64,000 nucleotides of DNA from Variovorax boronicumulans (GTDB taxonomy: Bacteria > Pseudomonadota > Gammaproteobacteria > Burkholderiales > Burkholderiaceae_C), in assembly GCF_029892485.1 (NCBI RefSeq), contig NZ_JARXVG010000010.1, positions 186,001-250,000 of the forward strand, read 5' to 3'. This document shows positions 43,714 to 53,300 of the stretch, in pieces. Each line of letters opens with the position of its first letter. The stretch's first letter is position 1. The position numbers were made by a program, and so were the translations under genes. A model generated the notes under the pieces. The model was given only the letters and a program-made list of their open reading frames with translations, was not told the DNA's origin and did not search any database.

Positions 43714-45144
43714 ATGAGTTCCCCCGCCCATTTCGACGAACTCGACCTCTTTGTCTGGGAAGGCAAAGCCGACATCCTCGACCGCATTGCGCGGTGCATG
43801 GCGAGCTTCGACGTGGAAGTCACCCGGGCCGACGGGTTGCCGCCTCCGCAGCAGGAGCGCGGCGTGGCGATGCGTCCTTCCGTCGCGATCATCAGCGTCA
43901 CCGTCATCGACAGCGGCGGCCTTGCGCATGCCACCGAGTTCCTGCAAGGCATGCCGGTGATCTGGGTCGCCGCGGGTTCGCGCGAGCGCGACTCGCGGAC
44001 CTATCCGCCCGAGTACCTGCATGTGCTGCCCTACGACTTCACCTGCGCCGAGCTGCGCACGCTGGTCGCGAAGCTGGTGCGGCAGCTGCGTGCGCGCGAT
44101 ATCGCGCCGCAGGCGCCCGATGTGCTGGTGGCGCATTCCGAGGCAATGAAGGCGCTGCTTGCCGAAGTGGGCGCCTTTGCCGATTGCAACCATCCGGTGC
44201 TGGTGCGCGGTGAAACGGGCGTGGGCAAGGAGCGCATCGCGCAGCAGCTGCATCTGGGGCATCAGTCGTACAGCAAGGGCGCGTTCGTGGCGGTGAACTG
44301 CGGCGCGATTCCCGACGGGCTGTTCGAATCGCTGTTCTTCGGCCACACCAAGGGCTCGTTCACCGGCGCCGTGCATGCGCACCGCGGCTACTTCGAGCAG
44401 GCCACTGGGGGCACGCTGTTCCTCGACGAAATCGGCGATCTGCCGCGCTACCAGCAGGTGAAGCTGCTGCGCGTGCTGGAAGACAACGCGGTCACGCGGC
44501 TGGGGGCGACTTCGCCGGTGCGGGTGGACTTCCGGCTGGTGGCGGCGACCAACCGCAACCTGCGCGAGATGGTGGCGAGCGGCGAGTTCCGCGCCGACCT
44601 GTTCTACCGGCTCGCGGTGATCGAGCTGCATGTGCCCAGCCTCGAAGAGCGCGGCGAGATCGACAAGATCGCGATCTTCAAGGCGCTGCTGGGCAACGTG
44701 CTCGGCGACGAACTCGAGACGCTGGGCGAAACGCCGCACTGGCTCAGCGATGCCGTGGCCGAAACCTATTTCCCCGGCAATGTGCGGCAGCTGCGCAACC
44801 TCGCGGAGCGCGTGGGCGTGATCGCGCGGCAGCTGCGCGGCTGGGACCAGAACCTGATCCAGCGCGCCATCGCGCTCACGCGGGGCACGCCGACGCCGGC
44901 GATGTCGGCGGAGAGACATGGCAGCGGCGGCACCAACGGCAGCGGTGTTGCGCTCGACAGCAACGGCGACCGCAAGGGCTGGAACAGCAGCGAGCGCAAC
45001 CGCATCATCGCGGCGCTGGAGATCAACGACTGGAAGCGCCAGGACACCGCGCAGCACCTGGGCATCAGCCGCAAGGTGCTGTGGGAAAAGATGCGCAAGT
45101 ACCAGATCCTCGACGGCGAACCCGGCATACCTGAAGACACTTAG
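43714..45144 (+). CDS. Sigma54-dependent activator with degenerate receiver domain
   Basis: A 476-residue enhancer-binding protein. The N-terminal ~130 residues resemble a receiver domain, but the phosphoacceptor position in RPSVAIISVTVIDSGG has no Asp at the expected strand end, so control may be by another ligand, as in FleQ/VpsR-like proteins. The AAA+ domain has Walker A RGETGVGKE, GSFTGA, and TLFLDEIGDLP; the C-terminal Fis helix is DTAQHLGISRKVLWEKMRKY. It starts 16 nt after tadG, so it may be co-transcribed with the pilus locus and could control it or the adhesin system next door. Confidence 0.88.
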   Translation: MSSPAHFDELDLFVWEGKADILDRIARCMASFDVEVTRADGLPPPQQERGVAMRPSVAIISVTVIDSGGLAHATEFLQGMPVIWVAAGSRERDSRTYPPEYLHVLPYDFTCAELRTLVAKLVRQLRARDIAPQAPDVLVAHSEAMKALLAEVGAFADCNHPVLVRGETGVGKERIAQQLHLGHQSYSKGAFVAVNCGAIPDGLFESLFFGHTKGSFTGAVHAHRGYFEQATGGTLFLDEIGDLPRYQQVKLLRVLEDNAVTRLGATSPVRVDFRLVAATNRNLREMVASGEFRADLFYRLAVIELHVPSLEERGEIDKIAIFKALLGNVLGDELETLGETPHWLSDAVAETYFPGNVRQLRNLAERVGVIARQLRGWDQNLIQRAIALTRGTPTPAMSAERHGSGGTNGSGVALDSNGDRKGWNSSERNRIIAALEINDWKRQDTAQHLGISRKVLWEKMRKYQILDGEPGIPEDT

Positions 45145-45165
45145 GCTCGCCGAGGGCGGGGCCTT

Positions 45166-45190
45166 GTCCTTCGACAAGCTCAGGACGAAC
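45166..45190. repeat. REP-like palindromic element between convergent genes
   Basis: GTCCT (45166-45170) and AGGAC (45182-45186) flank the spacer TTCGACAAGCTC. Sequence of this type (CCTTCGACAAGCTCAGGAC) is a common dispersed repeat in many proteobacterial genomes. It sits between the activator gene and tolC-type gene, which converge, and may help separate their transcripts. Confidence 0.6.
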
Positions 45191-45225
45191 GGGAGGGGCG
45201 ATTCAAGACGAACGGCGGGGAGGCC

Positions 45226-46788
45226 TCAGCGTTCCGCAATCCGCGGCGAGCGGCGCAGCGGCGGGTTCGCCAACGCGGCCGCTGCCGAGCGCTCGACGAC
45301 CGGCTCGTTCGGGCAGGCCGCATTGCTCGAAATGCACAGCTGCGAGAGCAGGCCGTCCTCGGTGATCACGGAACGGTTGGGCGGGCCGAACATGCGGTCG
45401 ATCCAGCTGTTGGTGGCGTCGGGTTCGATGCGCAGTTCTCCGGTGGTGCGCGCAAGGCGCAACTCGGAGATGCGCAGATCGAACACACCGTCGACGTAGT
45501 CGAACAGCAGCGTGTAGTAGTCCAGCTGCGCATCGAGCACCTTCGGCAGGGTCTCGCGGCCGAACTCCATGAGGCGGCGGCGGCCGCGGAAGGCCTGGCC
45601 CGAGGTGCTGACGGCTTCCATGAGCTGCTTCTCGCGCTCGCGTCCCGACACGGTGCGCGCCCATGACGCCGAGGTGAGCTCGAACAGGTTGTTCTTCACG
45701 CCTTCGAGCTTGGCTTCCTGGTTGGCGACTTCGGCGAGTGCGCCCTTCAGGCGCAGCTGCCGGTCGAAGCCGTTGCCGAAGTTCCAGTTGAGTTCGAAGG
45801 CCGCGCGCGTGGGGTCCTGGGGCGACACGCCGCGCGGGTCCTTGCTCTTGACGACCACGGCATCGACCGTCGGGTACAGGCTCGCGTCCTGCTGGTCGAC
45901 AAGGGCGCGGGCACGGTCGATGCGGCCTTGCGCTTCGGCGATCTCGGTGCTGCGCGCCTCGGCGCGGCGCAGTGCCTCGTCCTGCGAAGCGATGCGCCAC
46001 TGCTGCGGCGCCGCGAGCACGGGCAGCGACTCGGTGTTGGGCGAGAACTTGAAGTAGTTGCGGAACTTCGCGAGCGCCTCGTCGCGCTGGGCCTCGAAGT
46101 CGGATTCGCGCGCGGCCACCAGGGCGCGGCGCGAGGCGGCCATGTTCAGGTCGTTGTCGCCGGAGACGCCAAGCGCGACACGGCGGGCTTCGGCCTTCGA
46201 GAGTTCGGCCACCACTTCGGTGGCCTTGTGCGCGATCTGCTTCTTCAGGTCGAAGCGCTGCACCTGCAGGTAGGCGGTGAGCGCGTCCAGCACCACCTTC
46301 TGCGAGGTGGTGATGACGGCTTCGTCGTCGGCCTTGTTGCCGGCCTCGGCGGCGCGCTGCGCGGCGTTCATGGCGCCGCCGTCGATCAGGCTCACGCGCG
46401 CTTCGGCGGTGAGCACGGTGTAGCTCTGGGTCTTGGCGTTGTCCGCGCCGCTGTTGTAGTTGCCCGACGAGGTGCCGAGCTTGAAGCGCGGGTAGCGCGC
46501 CTGCTTGGCGGCCTCGACGCTGTAGCTGCTGGTGTTGGCGGCCGCCTGGGCCGTCTGCACCTCGGGGTATTCCTGCGAGAGCGCGACCAGCGCCTGCTTC
46601 ACGCGCTGGGCGTAGCTCGCGGCGCCGATGGAGGGCGTAGAGAGGCGGCGCGCGAGCGAGAGCGTGGGGGGCGGTGCATCCGCCTCCTGCGCCAGGGCGG
46701 TGGGCGGGAGCGCGAAGCTGGCACACAGTGCTGCGCACAGCACCCCGGTGCCCGTGCGGCGCCGGCCTGTAGCGGTGCGGTACTTCAT
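45226..46788 (-). CDS. TolC-family outer-membrane efflux/type I secretion protein
   Basis: A 520-residue TolC/LapE-type channel. It has an N-terminal signal sequence (VLCAALCASFALPPTALAQE), the paired coiled-coil repeats (YPEVQTAQAAANTSSYSVEA; LVDQQDASLYPTVDA) and the TolC-like YYTLLFDYVDGVFDLRIS near the C-terminus. It is co-translated with the HlyD gene (ATGA overlap at 46788-46785). It completes a three-gene type I secretion set with the upstream HlyD and ABC genes. Confidence 0.93.
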   Translation of the reverse strand: MKYRTATGRRRTGTGVLCAALCASFALPPTALAQEADAPPPTLSLARRLSTPSIGAASYAQRVKQALVALSQEYPEVQTAQAAANTSSYSVEAAKQARYPRFKLGTSSGNYNSGADNAKTQSYTVLTAEARVSLIDGGAMNAAQRAAEAGNKADDEAVITTSQKVVLDALTAYLQVQRFDLKKQIAHKATEVVAELSKAEARRVALGVSGDNDLNMAASRRALVAARESDFEAQRDEALAKFRNYFKFSPNTESLPVLAAPQQWRIASQDEALRRAEARSTEIAEAQGRIDRARALVDQQDASLYPTVDAVVVKSKDPRGVSPQDPTRAAFELNWNFGNGFDRQLRLKGALAEVANQEAKLEGVKNNLFELTSASWARTVSGREREKQLMEAVSTSGQAFRGRRRLMEFGRETLPKVLDAQLDYYTLLFDYVDGVFDLRISELRLARTTGELRIEPDATNSWIDRMFGPPNRSVITEDGLLSQLCISSNAACPNEPVVERSAAAALANPPLRRSPRIAER

Positions 46789-48107
46789 GGCTCGCGGAAG
46801 GCTTCGCGCCGCAACTTGAGCACTGGGCGGAGGATGTACCAGATGAACGGATCGGTCCCCACGCGCAGATCGACTTCGGCCTCCATGCCGGCGGTGACGC
46901 GGTTCTCCTCGCGTCCCACATGCGACTGCGACATGCTGATCAGCATGCGGTAGTAAGGCGCCCCCTGCGAGATGGCCGCGTCGCGGTCGGCGTCGGCCGC
47001 CACCAGCGTGACCTTGCCTTCGACGGCGCCGTAGCGCAGGTAGTCGTAGGCGGTGATCTTCACGCGGGCCGACTGGCCCATTTCCACGAAGCCGCGGTCG
47101 TTGGGATTGAGCCGGGCCTCGACCATGATCTCGTCCTTGTCGGGCACCACTTCGAGAATCGACTCGCCGGGCTTCACCACCCAGCCCGGGCTGGAGTTGC
47201 GCAGGCCCTTGACGATGCCGTCCGAGGGCGCCTTCACCACGGTGCGCGAACGCTGGGTGCGGGCGCGCGCAAGGTCTTCGCTCAGGCTGGCGAACTGGCG
47301 CTCGACGGTGGCCAGCTCGTCCGATGCGCGGCGGCGGTAGCGACCTTCGGCCTCGGCCATCTTGGCCTGTGATTCGGTGATGGCGGCGTTGGCCGAAATC
47401 ACGCCCTGGCGCGCCACGGCGAGTTCGCTGCGCACGCCCTCGGCCTGGCGGCGCTTCTCGAGCACCTCGACCTGGCCGACCAGTTTCTCGCTGAGCAGCT
47501 GCTCGGAGATCTCGAGCTCCTTCTGCATCAGCACCAGCCGGTCGCTCAGGCCCTTGACCTTGGCCTGCTGCTCCAGCTGCTTGCTGCGCGCCTGCTCCAG
47601 GCCCGAGACCGCGCCGGCCATCACGCCGCGCTGCTCGAGCGAACGCGCCTGGTAGGCACCGAGCTCGCCTTCGAACACGCTCTCGTCGATGTCGGTGGCG
47701 AAGGACTGGCGGCTGAGCGGCTGGCCGCGGCTCTCGGCCATGAGGCGCACGCGGGTGGCCTGCGTGGCCGCGTAGCGCGCGTTGAGTTCCTCGAAGTTCA
47801 GGCCGCTGCCGCCCAGGTCGATCTCGACCAGCGACTGGCCCTGCCTGACCTTCTCGCCTTCCTTCACCAGCACGGCGCTGACGATGCCGCCTTCCAGATG
47901 CTGGATGGACTTGACGCGGTCCGAAGGGATCACGCGGCCCGGCGCGACGACCACGGTTTCCATCGGGAAGCCCAGCCCGACCAGGGCCAGCACGCCGACG
48001 AGGCCGCCGATGATCCACTGGCGCCGCCGCCCCTGCGGCGAGGTCCGCGCCGCGCGTTTCTGGTCTTCGTCCTGGAGTATCTGCGGCAGGTCTGATTTCA
48101 AGTTCAC
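46785..48107 (-). CDS. HlyD-family type I secretion periplasmic adaptor
   Basis: A 440-residue membrane fusion protein. It starts with a short cytoplasmic tail and one membrane helix (WIIGGLVGVLALVGLGFPM), followed by the HlyD lipoyl motif (VSAVLVKEGEKVRQGQSLVE) and coiled-coil helices (LSEKLVGQVEVLEKRRQAEG), then the beta-barrel part. The start is uncertain: GTG at 48107 (with GGGGA 3-7 nt upstream) is preferred over TTG at 48116. It bridges the ABC transporter and the TolC-type channel. Confidence 0.92.
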   Translation of the reverse strand: MNLKSDLPQILQDEDQKRAARTSPQGRRRQWIIGGLVGVLALVGLGFPMETVVVAPGRVIPSDRVKSIQHLEGGIVSAVLVKEGEKVRQGQSLVEIDLGGSGLNFEELNARYAATQATRVRLMAESRGQPLSRQSFATDIDESVFEGELGAYQARSLEQRGVMAGAVSGLEQARSKQLEQQAKVKGLSDRLVLMQKELEISEQLLSEKLVGQVEVLEKRRQAEGVRSELAVARQGVISANAAITESQAKMAEAEGRYRRRASDELATVERQFASLSEDLARARTQRSRTVVKAPSDGIVKGLRNSSPGWVVKPGESILEVVPDKDEIMVEARLNPNDRGFVEMGQSARVKITAYDYLRYGAVEGKVTLVAADADRDAAISQGAPYYRMLISMSQSHVGREENRVTAGMEAEVDLRVGTDPFIWYILRPVLKLRREAFREP

Positions 48108-48144
48108 GGTCCCCAATCACTCGTCATGAGTCAAGCAGGCAGCA

Positions 48145-49959
48145 TCACGCCATGGAGCGGGAAGCCGCGGCCCCCGCGCTGTCTTCGTCGCCCACGGCCA
48201 CCAGCGGCTTCTTCACGCCGAAGAGCTTGGGCACCATGACCGCGGCGGTGCCGACTTCGACATCGCCCTGGCCCGTCACGTGGTAGACCGCCGTGGCCGC
48301 CGAGACGATGCGCAGCGAGTGCGTGACCACCACCACGGTGCGCACCTTGGCCACCGCCAGCAGCGTGGCGAGCAGGTTGCGCTCGCTCTGGAAGTCGAGG
48401 TCGTTGCTGGGCTCGTCGAGCACCAGCACCGAGGGCTTGCGCAAAAAGCTCATGGCCAGCGCGAGCTTGCGGCGTTCGCCCACCGAGACGCCGGTGCCGC
48501 CCTCGCCCACCATGGTGCGGTAGCCGTCGGGCGTGCGGGAGATGAAGTCGTGCGCGCCCGAGAGCTTGCAGGCCGAGACGATCTGCTCGTCGCTCTGGCC
48601 CGGTGCCGCGCGGCGCATGGTGTCGATCAGCGTGCCGCCGAACCAGTAGACCTCCTGCGAGAGGTAGCTGATCCAGCGGGAGAGTTCTTCGCGGCCGAAC
48701 TGCGACAGGTCGTACTCGCCGATGCTGATGATGCCGCGCGTGGGCGCGTAGAGGCCCGAGATGAGCTTGACCATCGTCGACTTGCCCGCGCCGTTGCGTC
48801 CGACGATCACATGCAGCCCGCCCGGGCCTATGTCCAGGTCGACGCCTTCCAGCACCGGCTGCTGCGCGGTCTCGGTGAAGCTGAAGCTCACGTCCTTGAG
48901 CGTGATGCGGCCCAGCGGCTGGGGCAGCGTCATGCCCGTGGGGGGCTTCTCGACCGGCTCGCGCAGCACGGTCTCCAGGCGCTTGGCGGCTTCCTTCGCG
49001 GTGGCCAGCGAACGCCAGTTCGACACCAGCCCGGCCACCGGCTGCAGCGCCTTGAGCGCGAGCATGTTGGAGGCCACGAGTCCGCCCACCGTCATCCACT
49101 GTTCCATCACCGAGATGGCGCCCACCGTCACCACGACCACCGAGAACACGGTGAGCAGCACCGTGGTGCCGTCGCGCGCGGTTTCGATCTGGCCGTTCTT
49201 GCTGAAGCTTTCGCTGAGCCAGGCGTTGTACGTCTGGCGCCACATGTCGCTGATGGGGCCGTCATTGGCCTGCGTCTTGAGGGTTTCGCGCGCGTTGCAG
49301 ATCTCGGAGGTCATGCGATCGAGGCCGCGGCCGCGCTGCACTTCCTCGACGCGGCCGGCGCGCACCTCGTCGGCCCACCACCAGGCCAGGAACGACATGA
49401 TCGCGAGGAACGCGGCCACCACCGGCAGCACCGGCAACGCGACGATGCCGATCACCACGAGCGCGAAGACGGCCATCGGCAGGTCGAAGATCGATTGCGC
49501 GAGGCCGCCCGTGACGGTGCCGCGCACCGAGCCCACGTCGCGGAAGTACTGCTGCCACACCGAGGCCGGCCGCGCTTCGAGCGCGCGCAGCGGGCGCGCC
49601 AGCATCGATTGCAGCAACGCACCCGAGACACCGTGGTCGATGATCGCGCCAGCGTTGCGCAGCATGCGCGAGCGCCGCGTGCGCAGCCAGAACTCGATGC
49701 ACAGGAAAAAGAGGATGCCGCTGACCAGCGCGGCGAGCGTCGAGGTGCCGCTGCGCGACAGCACGCGGTCATACACCTGCAGCAGGAAGATGGAAGGCAG
49801 CAGCCCGAACAGGCTGATGGGCAGCGAGCGCCAGGCCGCGCTCTTCACCAGCGGATAGGCCGCGCGAAACGCCGCGTTGAGTGCGCCCGCGTAAGGACTC
49901 GCACCCGGCTCGTCCGGCGTTTCGGCAACCAGCTGGCTGGGCAAGAGAAACTTGATCAT
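48145..49959 (-). CDS. Type I secretion ABC transporter, permease-ATPase
   Basis: A 604-residue half-transporter. Six membrane helices (first LPISLFGLLPSIFLLQVYDR) precede the nucleotide-binding domain with Walker A GRNGAGKST, Walker B VLVLDEPSNDLD, and a divergent signature GVSVGERRKLALA in place of LSGGQ. There is no N-terminal peptidase C39 or calpain-like domain, only ~40 residues before the first helix. The family exports RTX-type or LapA-like proteins. It precedes the HlyD gene by 37 nt; an own promoter may lie at 49998-50025. Confidence 0.92.
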   Translation of the reverse strand: MIKFLLPSQLVAETPDEPGASPYAGALNAAFRAAYPLVKSAAWRSLPISLFGLLPSIFLLQVYDRVLSRSGTSTLAALVSGILFFLCIEFWLRTRRSRMLRNAGAIIDHGVSGALLQSMLARPLRALEARPASVWQQYFRDVGSVRGTVTGGLAQSIFDLPMAVFALVVIGIVALPVLPVVAAFLAIMSFLAWWWADEVRAGRVEEVQRGRGLDRMTSEICNARETLKTQANDGPISDMWRQTYNAWLSESFSKNGQIETARDGTTVLLTVFSVVVVTVGAISVMEQWMTVGGLVASNMLALKALQPVAGLVSNWRSLATAKEAAKRLETVLREPVEKPPTGMTLPQPLGRITLKDVSFSFTETAQQPVLEGVDLDIGPGGLHVIVGRNGAGKSTMVKLISGLYAPTRGIISIGEYDLSQFGREELSRWISYLSQEVYWFGGTLIDTMRRAAPGQSDEQIVSACKLSGAHDFISRTPDGYRTMVGEGGTGVSVGERRKLALAMSFLRKPSVLVLDEPSNDLDFQSERNLLATLLAVAKVRTVVVVTHSLRIVSAATAVYHVTGQGDVEVGTAAVMVPKLFGVKKPLVAVGDEDSAGAAASRSMA

Positions 49960-49997
49960 GAGAGAAGGCCGATCCGTCGTGCAATGACGCCTGCACC

Positions 49998-50025
49998 ATT
50001 ATCAACTGTTACCCAGCTGTAACAA
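49998..50025 (-). promoter_or_regulatory. Promoter with overlapping inverted repeat upstream of the ABC transporter gene
   Basis: On the minus strand TTGTTA (50025-50020), 16 bp, then GATAAT (50003-49998) make a promoter 38 bp before the ABC start codon. The inverted repeat TGTTAC-N6-GTAACA (50007-50024, read on plus) overlaps the -35 and spacer, so it is a likely operator. Confidence 0.6.
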
Positions 50026-50050
50026 GGCAAAAATTCACTCCCCATGCGCC

Positions 50051-50329
50051 TCAGCAACGGGGTGCACGCCCCTTCATCGGATCGACCTGTTTCTCATGCT
50101 TCGCATCGCGCGTGGCGATGAACGCGGCGGTCGTGCAATCGACCTGCCGGTCCACCGTCGCTTCCCCCCTGACCGCGGGCAAACCCTCGGCCAGCACCAG
50201 CGCGATGTTCGCGCACAACAGCATGCACAGCACCCACGCGAACAACAGCTGTACCCAGCCCATCCACCAGCGTCGCGGCGCCTCCACGTCGCGTTCGTAG
50301 GGCATGTGAATCAATGTGTTCCATCTCAT
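50051..50329 (-). CDS. Small membrane protein of the secretion locus
   Basis: A 92-residue protein (MRWNTLIHMPYERDVEAPRR start) with one membrane helix (VQLLFAWVLCMLLCANIALV) and a short C-terminal tail with Cys near both ends of the tail (DRQVDCTTAA, RAPRC). The ATG overlaps the stop of the Mur-ligase-like gene (50329-50326). It resembles small accessory proteins of adhesin secretion loci but no family is recognised. Confidence 0.7.
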   Translation of the reverse strand: MRWNTLIHMPYERDVEAPRRWWMGWVQLLFAWVLCMLLCANIALVLAEGLPAVRGEATVDRQVDCTTAAFIATRDAKHEKQVDPMKGRAPRC

Positions 50330-53300
50330 GGCAATGCTTTCAAAACCCGGGCGAGCCGGGAGAGGCCGACACCTGCGGAACTCTTGGCCAGCACCCAGTC
50401 GCCCGGTTGCAGCAGACCGCCCAAGGCGGTCGACAGGTCCGACACATCCACGAACCAATGTGAACGGACCTTGGTACGGATGCGCGCGTGCAGCGCCCGC
50501 ATGAGCGGACCGCACAACAGCACCCGGTCAGGCTGCGACGCCAGCAACTCTTCCTCCAGATCGAGGTGATGGCGTTGCGCCGCGGGGCCCAGCTCCTGCA
50601 TGTCGCCAAGGATGGCGACACGTCGCGCAGGTTCGCAGGGAGCTTGTGACAGCAATTCAAGCGCCGCCCGCATCGAGCTCGGGTTGGCGTCATAGGTTTC
50701 ATCGATCAGCTTGAAGCTTCCGCCGCCGATGTGAATGGTGTGCAGCGCACCGCGTCCGCCCGGCGGCTCGAAGTGCGCGAAGGGCTCGACGGCCGCGGCC
50801 AGCGGCAGGCGCAGCGCCTGCAGCGCACCGAGCGCGGCGACGGCGCTCGCGCCCATGTGGCGGCCCGGTGCATTGAGCCGCAATTGAAAGGGCTCGCCCG
50901 CCACCTGCGCCTGCACCTCGCCGTGGTCGAAGGCCAGCAGGCGCACGTCGGCGTCCTCGTGCTCGCCGTAGGTCACGATCTGCAGCTGGTGCGCCATCGC
51001 GGCTTCGACAAAGATCGGGAACTCGGGCATGTCGCGGTTGAGCACCACGTTGTCGCCGGCGGCCATGCCCTGGAAGATCCGGCTGTCCATGCGCGCGGCG
51101 GCTTCGGAGGGGCCGCGGTGTTTCTGCGATGCGGCCGAGAGCCCGGTCACCACCACCAGCGAAGGCCGCACCAGCTGCGACGAGGCCGGCATGTGCGAGG
51201 TGCCCATCTCCAGCACCCAGTAGGCCGCATGCCGCGGCATGCAGGTGAGGTTCCATGCGATGCCGGAAGGCAGGCTGATGTTGCCTTCGGGCTGGCCGAC
51301 CTCGCCCCACACCGTGAGTGCCCCGGCCATCATGGCAGCCACGGTGCTGCTGCCGGTGCCGTGGCCCAGCACGCCGCAGACGCGGCCGGTGAACTCGGTG
51401 CGCGCATGCTCGCCCAGCTGCAGCACGGCCTGCAGCACGTTCGGCACCTTGAGCACCGGCACGCGCTTGTCCAGGTGCGGCTTGGGGTCGGTGCACAGCA
51501 CGGCCGCGGCGGGTTGCAGCACGCCCTTGAGCGTGACGGCGGCCAGCGGCGTCTTCGACGGCCGCGTCTGGTTCTCGAACACCACGCGGCCCTTGCGCAT
51601 GAAGGAGCGCTGCGTCACGCCGCTGGCGCGCCAGCCGTCTTCGGGGCGCACCACCCATTCGCCGCTGGTCACGCGCGCCATCTCGCTCGCGGTCCAGGCG
51701 GCGCCGTCGTCCCTGGGGCTGCCGAGTGCGCTGCTCGCGCCCAGCGGCACGCGGCGCTCGAGCAGGAAGCGGTGGTACGACGCGAAGCCCGAGACGTACT
51801 GCTCGACATCGTCGATGCGCACGCGGAACGCATGGTGGCGGATGAAGAAGGAGCCGACGACGGTGGACGGCCGGCGGAAGTACATCGCCACCTCCGGCCA
51901 GAAGAAGCCGTTGAGCAGGTAGTGGGCGCGGTAGTCGAGTGCGCGGTAGAACTTCTCGGTGTCCAGCTCGTCGAGCAGGTGCCGCATCGCGGGCATGCCC
52001 TCCAGGCGCTGGAGCATCTGCTGCGCGGCCAGCATGAGGCCGAGCAGCGTCGGGAAAGTGGTCTTGCGGTCGAGCACGAAGTCGAGGTAACCCGCGACGT
52101 TCTGCAGCCCGAAGCGGAAGTACTTCTCCTGCGGGCTCCAGTGCGTGAGTTCGTTGACGCAGCAGCTCAACCAGTGGTCGTGCGCCTGCCAGTGCTGGCT
52201 CGCGATGAAGTGATCGAAGGCCTTCTCCACCGTGGCCAGCCAGCGCGCATCGCGCGTGAGGCCATAGAGGCGCATGAGCCCGTAGGCCGCCTCGCCGTCG
52301 TAGTAGATGACGCGCGAAGCCTGCTTCAGCGCCAGGTCGGTGGCGTGCAGCACGTGGTTGAAACGGCCGGTGGCCGGGTCCTGCAGCGACACGATGCCCA
52401 ACGCCAGCTTTTCCAGCAGCGGCAGCCAGCGGCGCGTGTCCATGAGCTCGCAGTACTTCACCAGCGCGAGCACGCAGGCGGCGTTGCCGCCGAGCTTGAT
52501 CTCGCCGCCGGTGTCCACGAGGAAGGCCACCTCGCGGCCGTCGGCGAGCTGGTAGTCGCGGATCAGCCATTTGGTGAGATGGTCGAGCGACCGGTCGATG
52601 GCCGAGCGCAGGGTTTCGTCGCGCGTGATCTCCCATGCTTCGAGCATGGCGTGGATCGCGCTCGCATGGCGCATCGCGTCGTAGGTCGGAATGCGGCGGT
52701 CGAAGCACGGGAAGTAGCCGTACACGAAGAGCCCGTCGCTCTGCACCTGGCGCGCGAGGTAGGCCGAGCCGCTGCGCACCAGGTCCAGCGCCGACTGCGG
52801 GTTCAGCGCCGGCAGCTGGCGCCGCCCCGCATCGAGCCCCGTGCCGATGAGCTTGTGCACCACGCCGTCGGGCTGGCAGAACACGCCCACGGTCGCGAGC
52901 AGGTAGACCGGGTGGTCCGTCGGCATGTCCAGCGCGAGCGTGCGCCGGAACCGCGCCTGGCCGTAGGCCTCGAAGTTGCGCGGGTTCATCACCGCATGCG
53001 CAATGGTCGAGTCGCCGGCGAGCATCGCGTTGGCGTTGAGCTCCTGCTCGGTGAAGGCGATCTCGAAGTCCTTGTCGAAGGCCAGGCCCAGGCGGAAGTA
53101 GTTGCGCTTGACGGCGGTCAGCTGGGTCTTGAACTGCGCCCAGTCCATCGGGCTCGCGCCCTCGACCCAGTCGATGCGCAGCCACGGCGAGACCACGCCG
53201 TGGTCGCGCACCCAGTCCTCGACGAGGTCGGCGCCTTCGCGCCATGCGGTCTCGAACTCGGCCGCGCGCGCATGCACGACATGCGCACGCTGCGACCCGT

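Noticed and set aside
45203..48120. A 964-codon frame that would join the TolC-type protein to an upstream reading of the HlyD region
   Set aside because: The upstream part is an out-of-frame reading of the HlyD gene, and the signal peptide at 46788 fixes the true TolC start.
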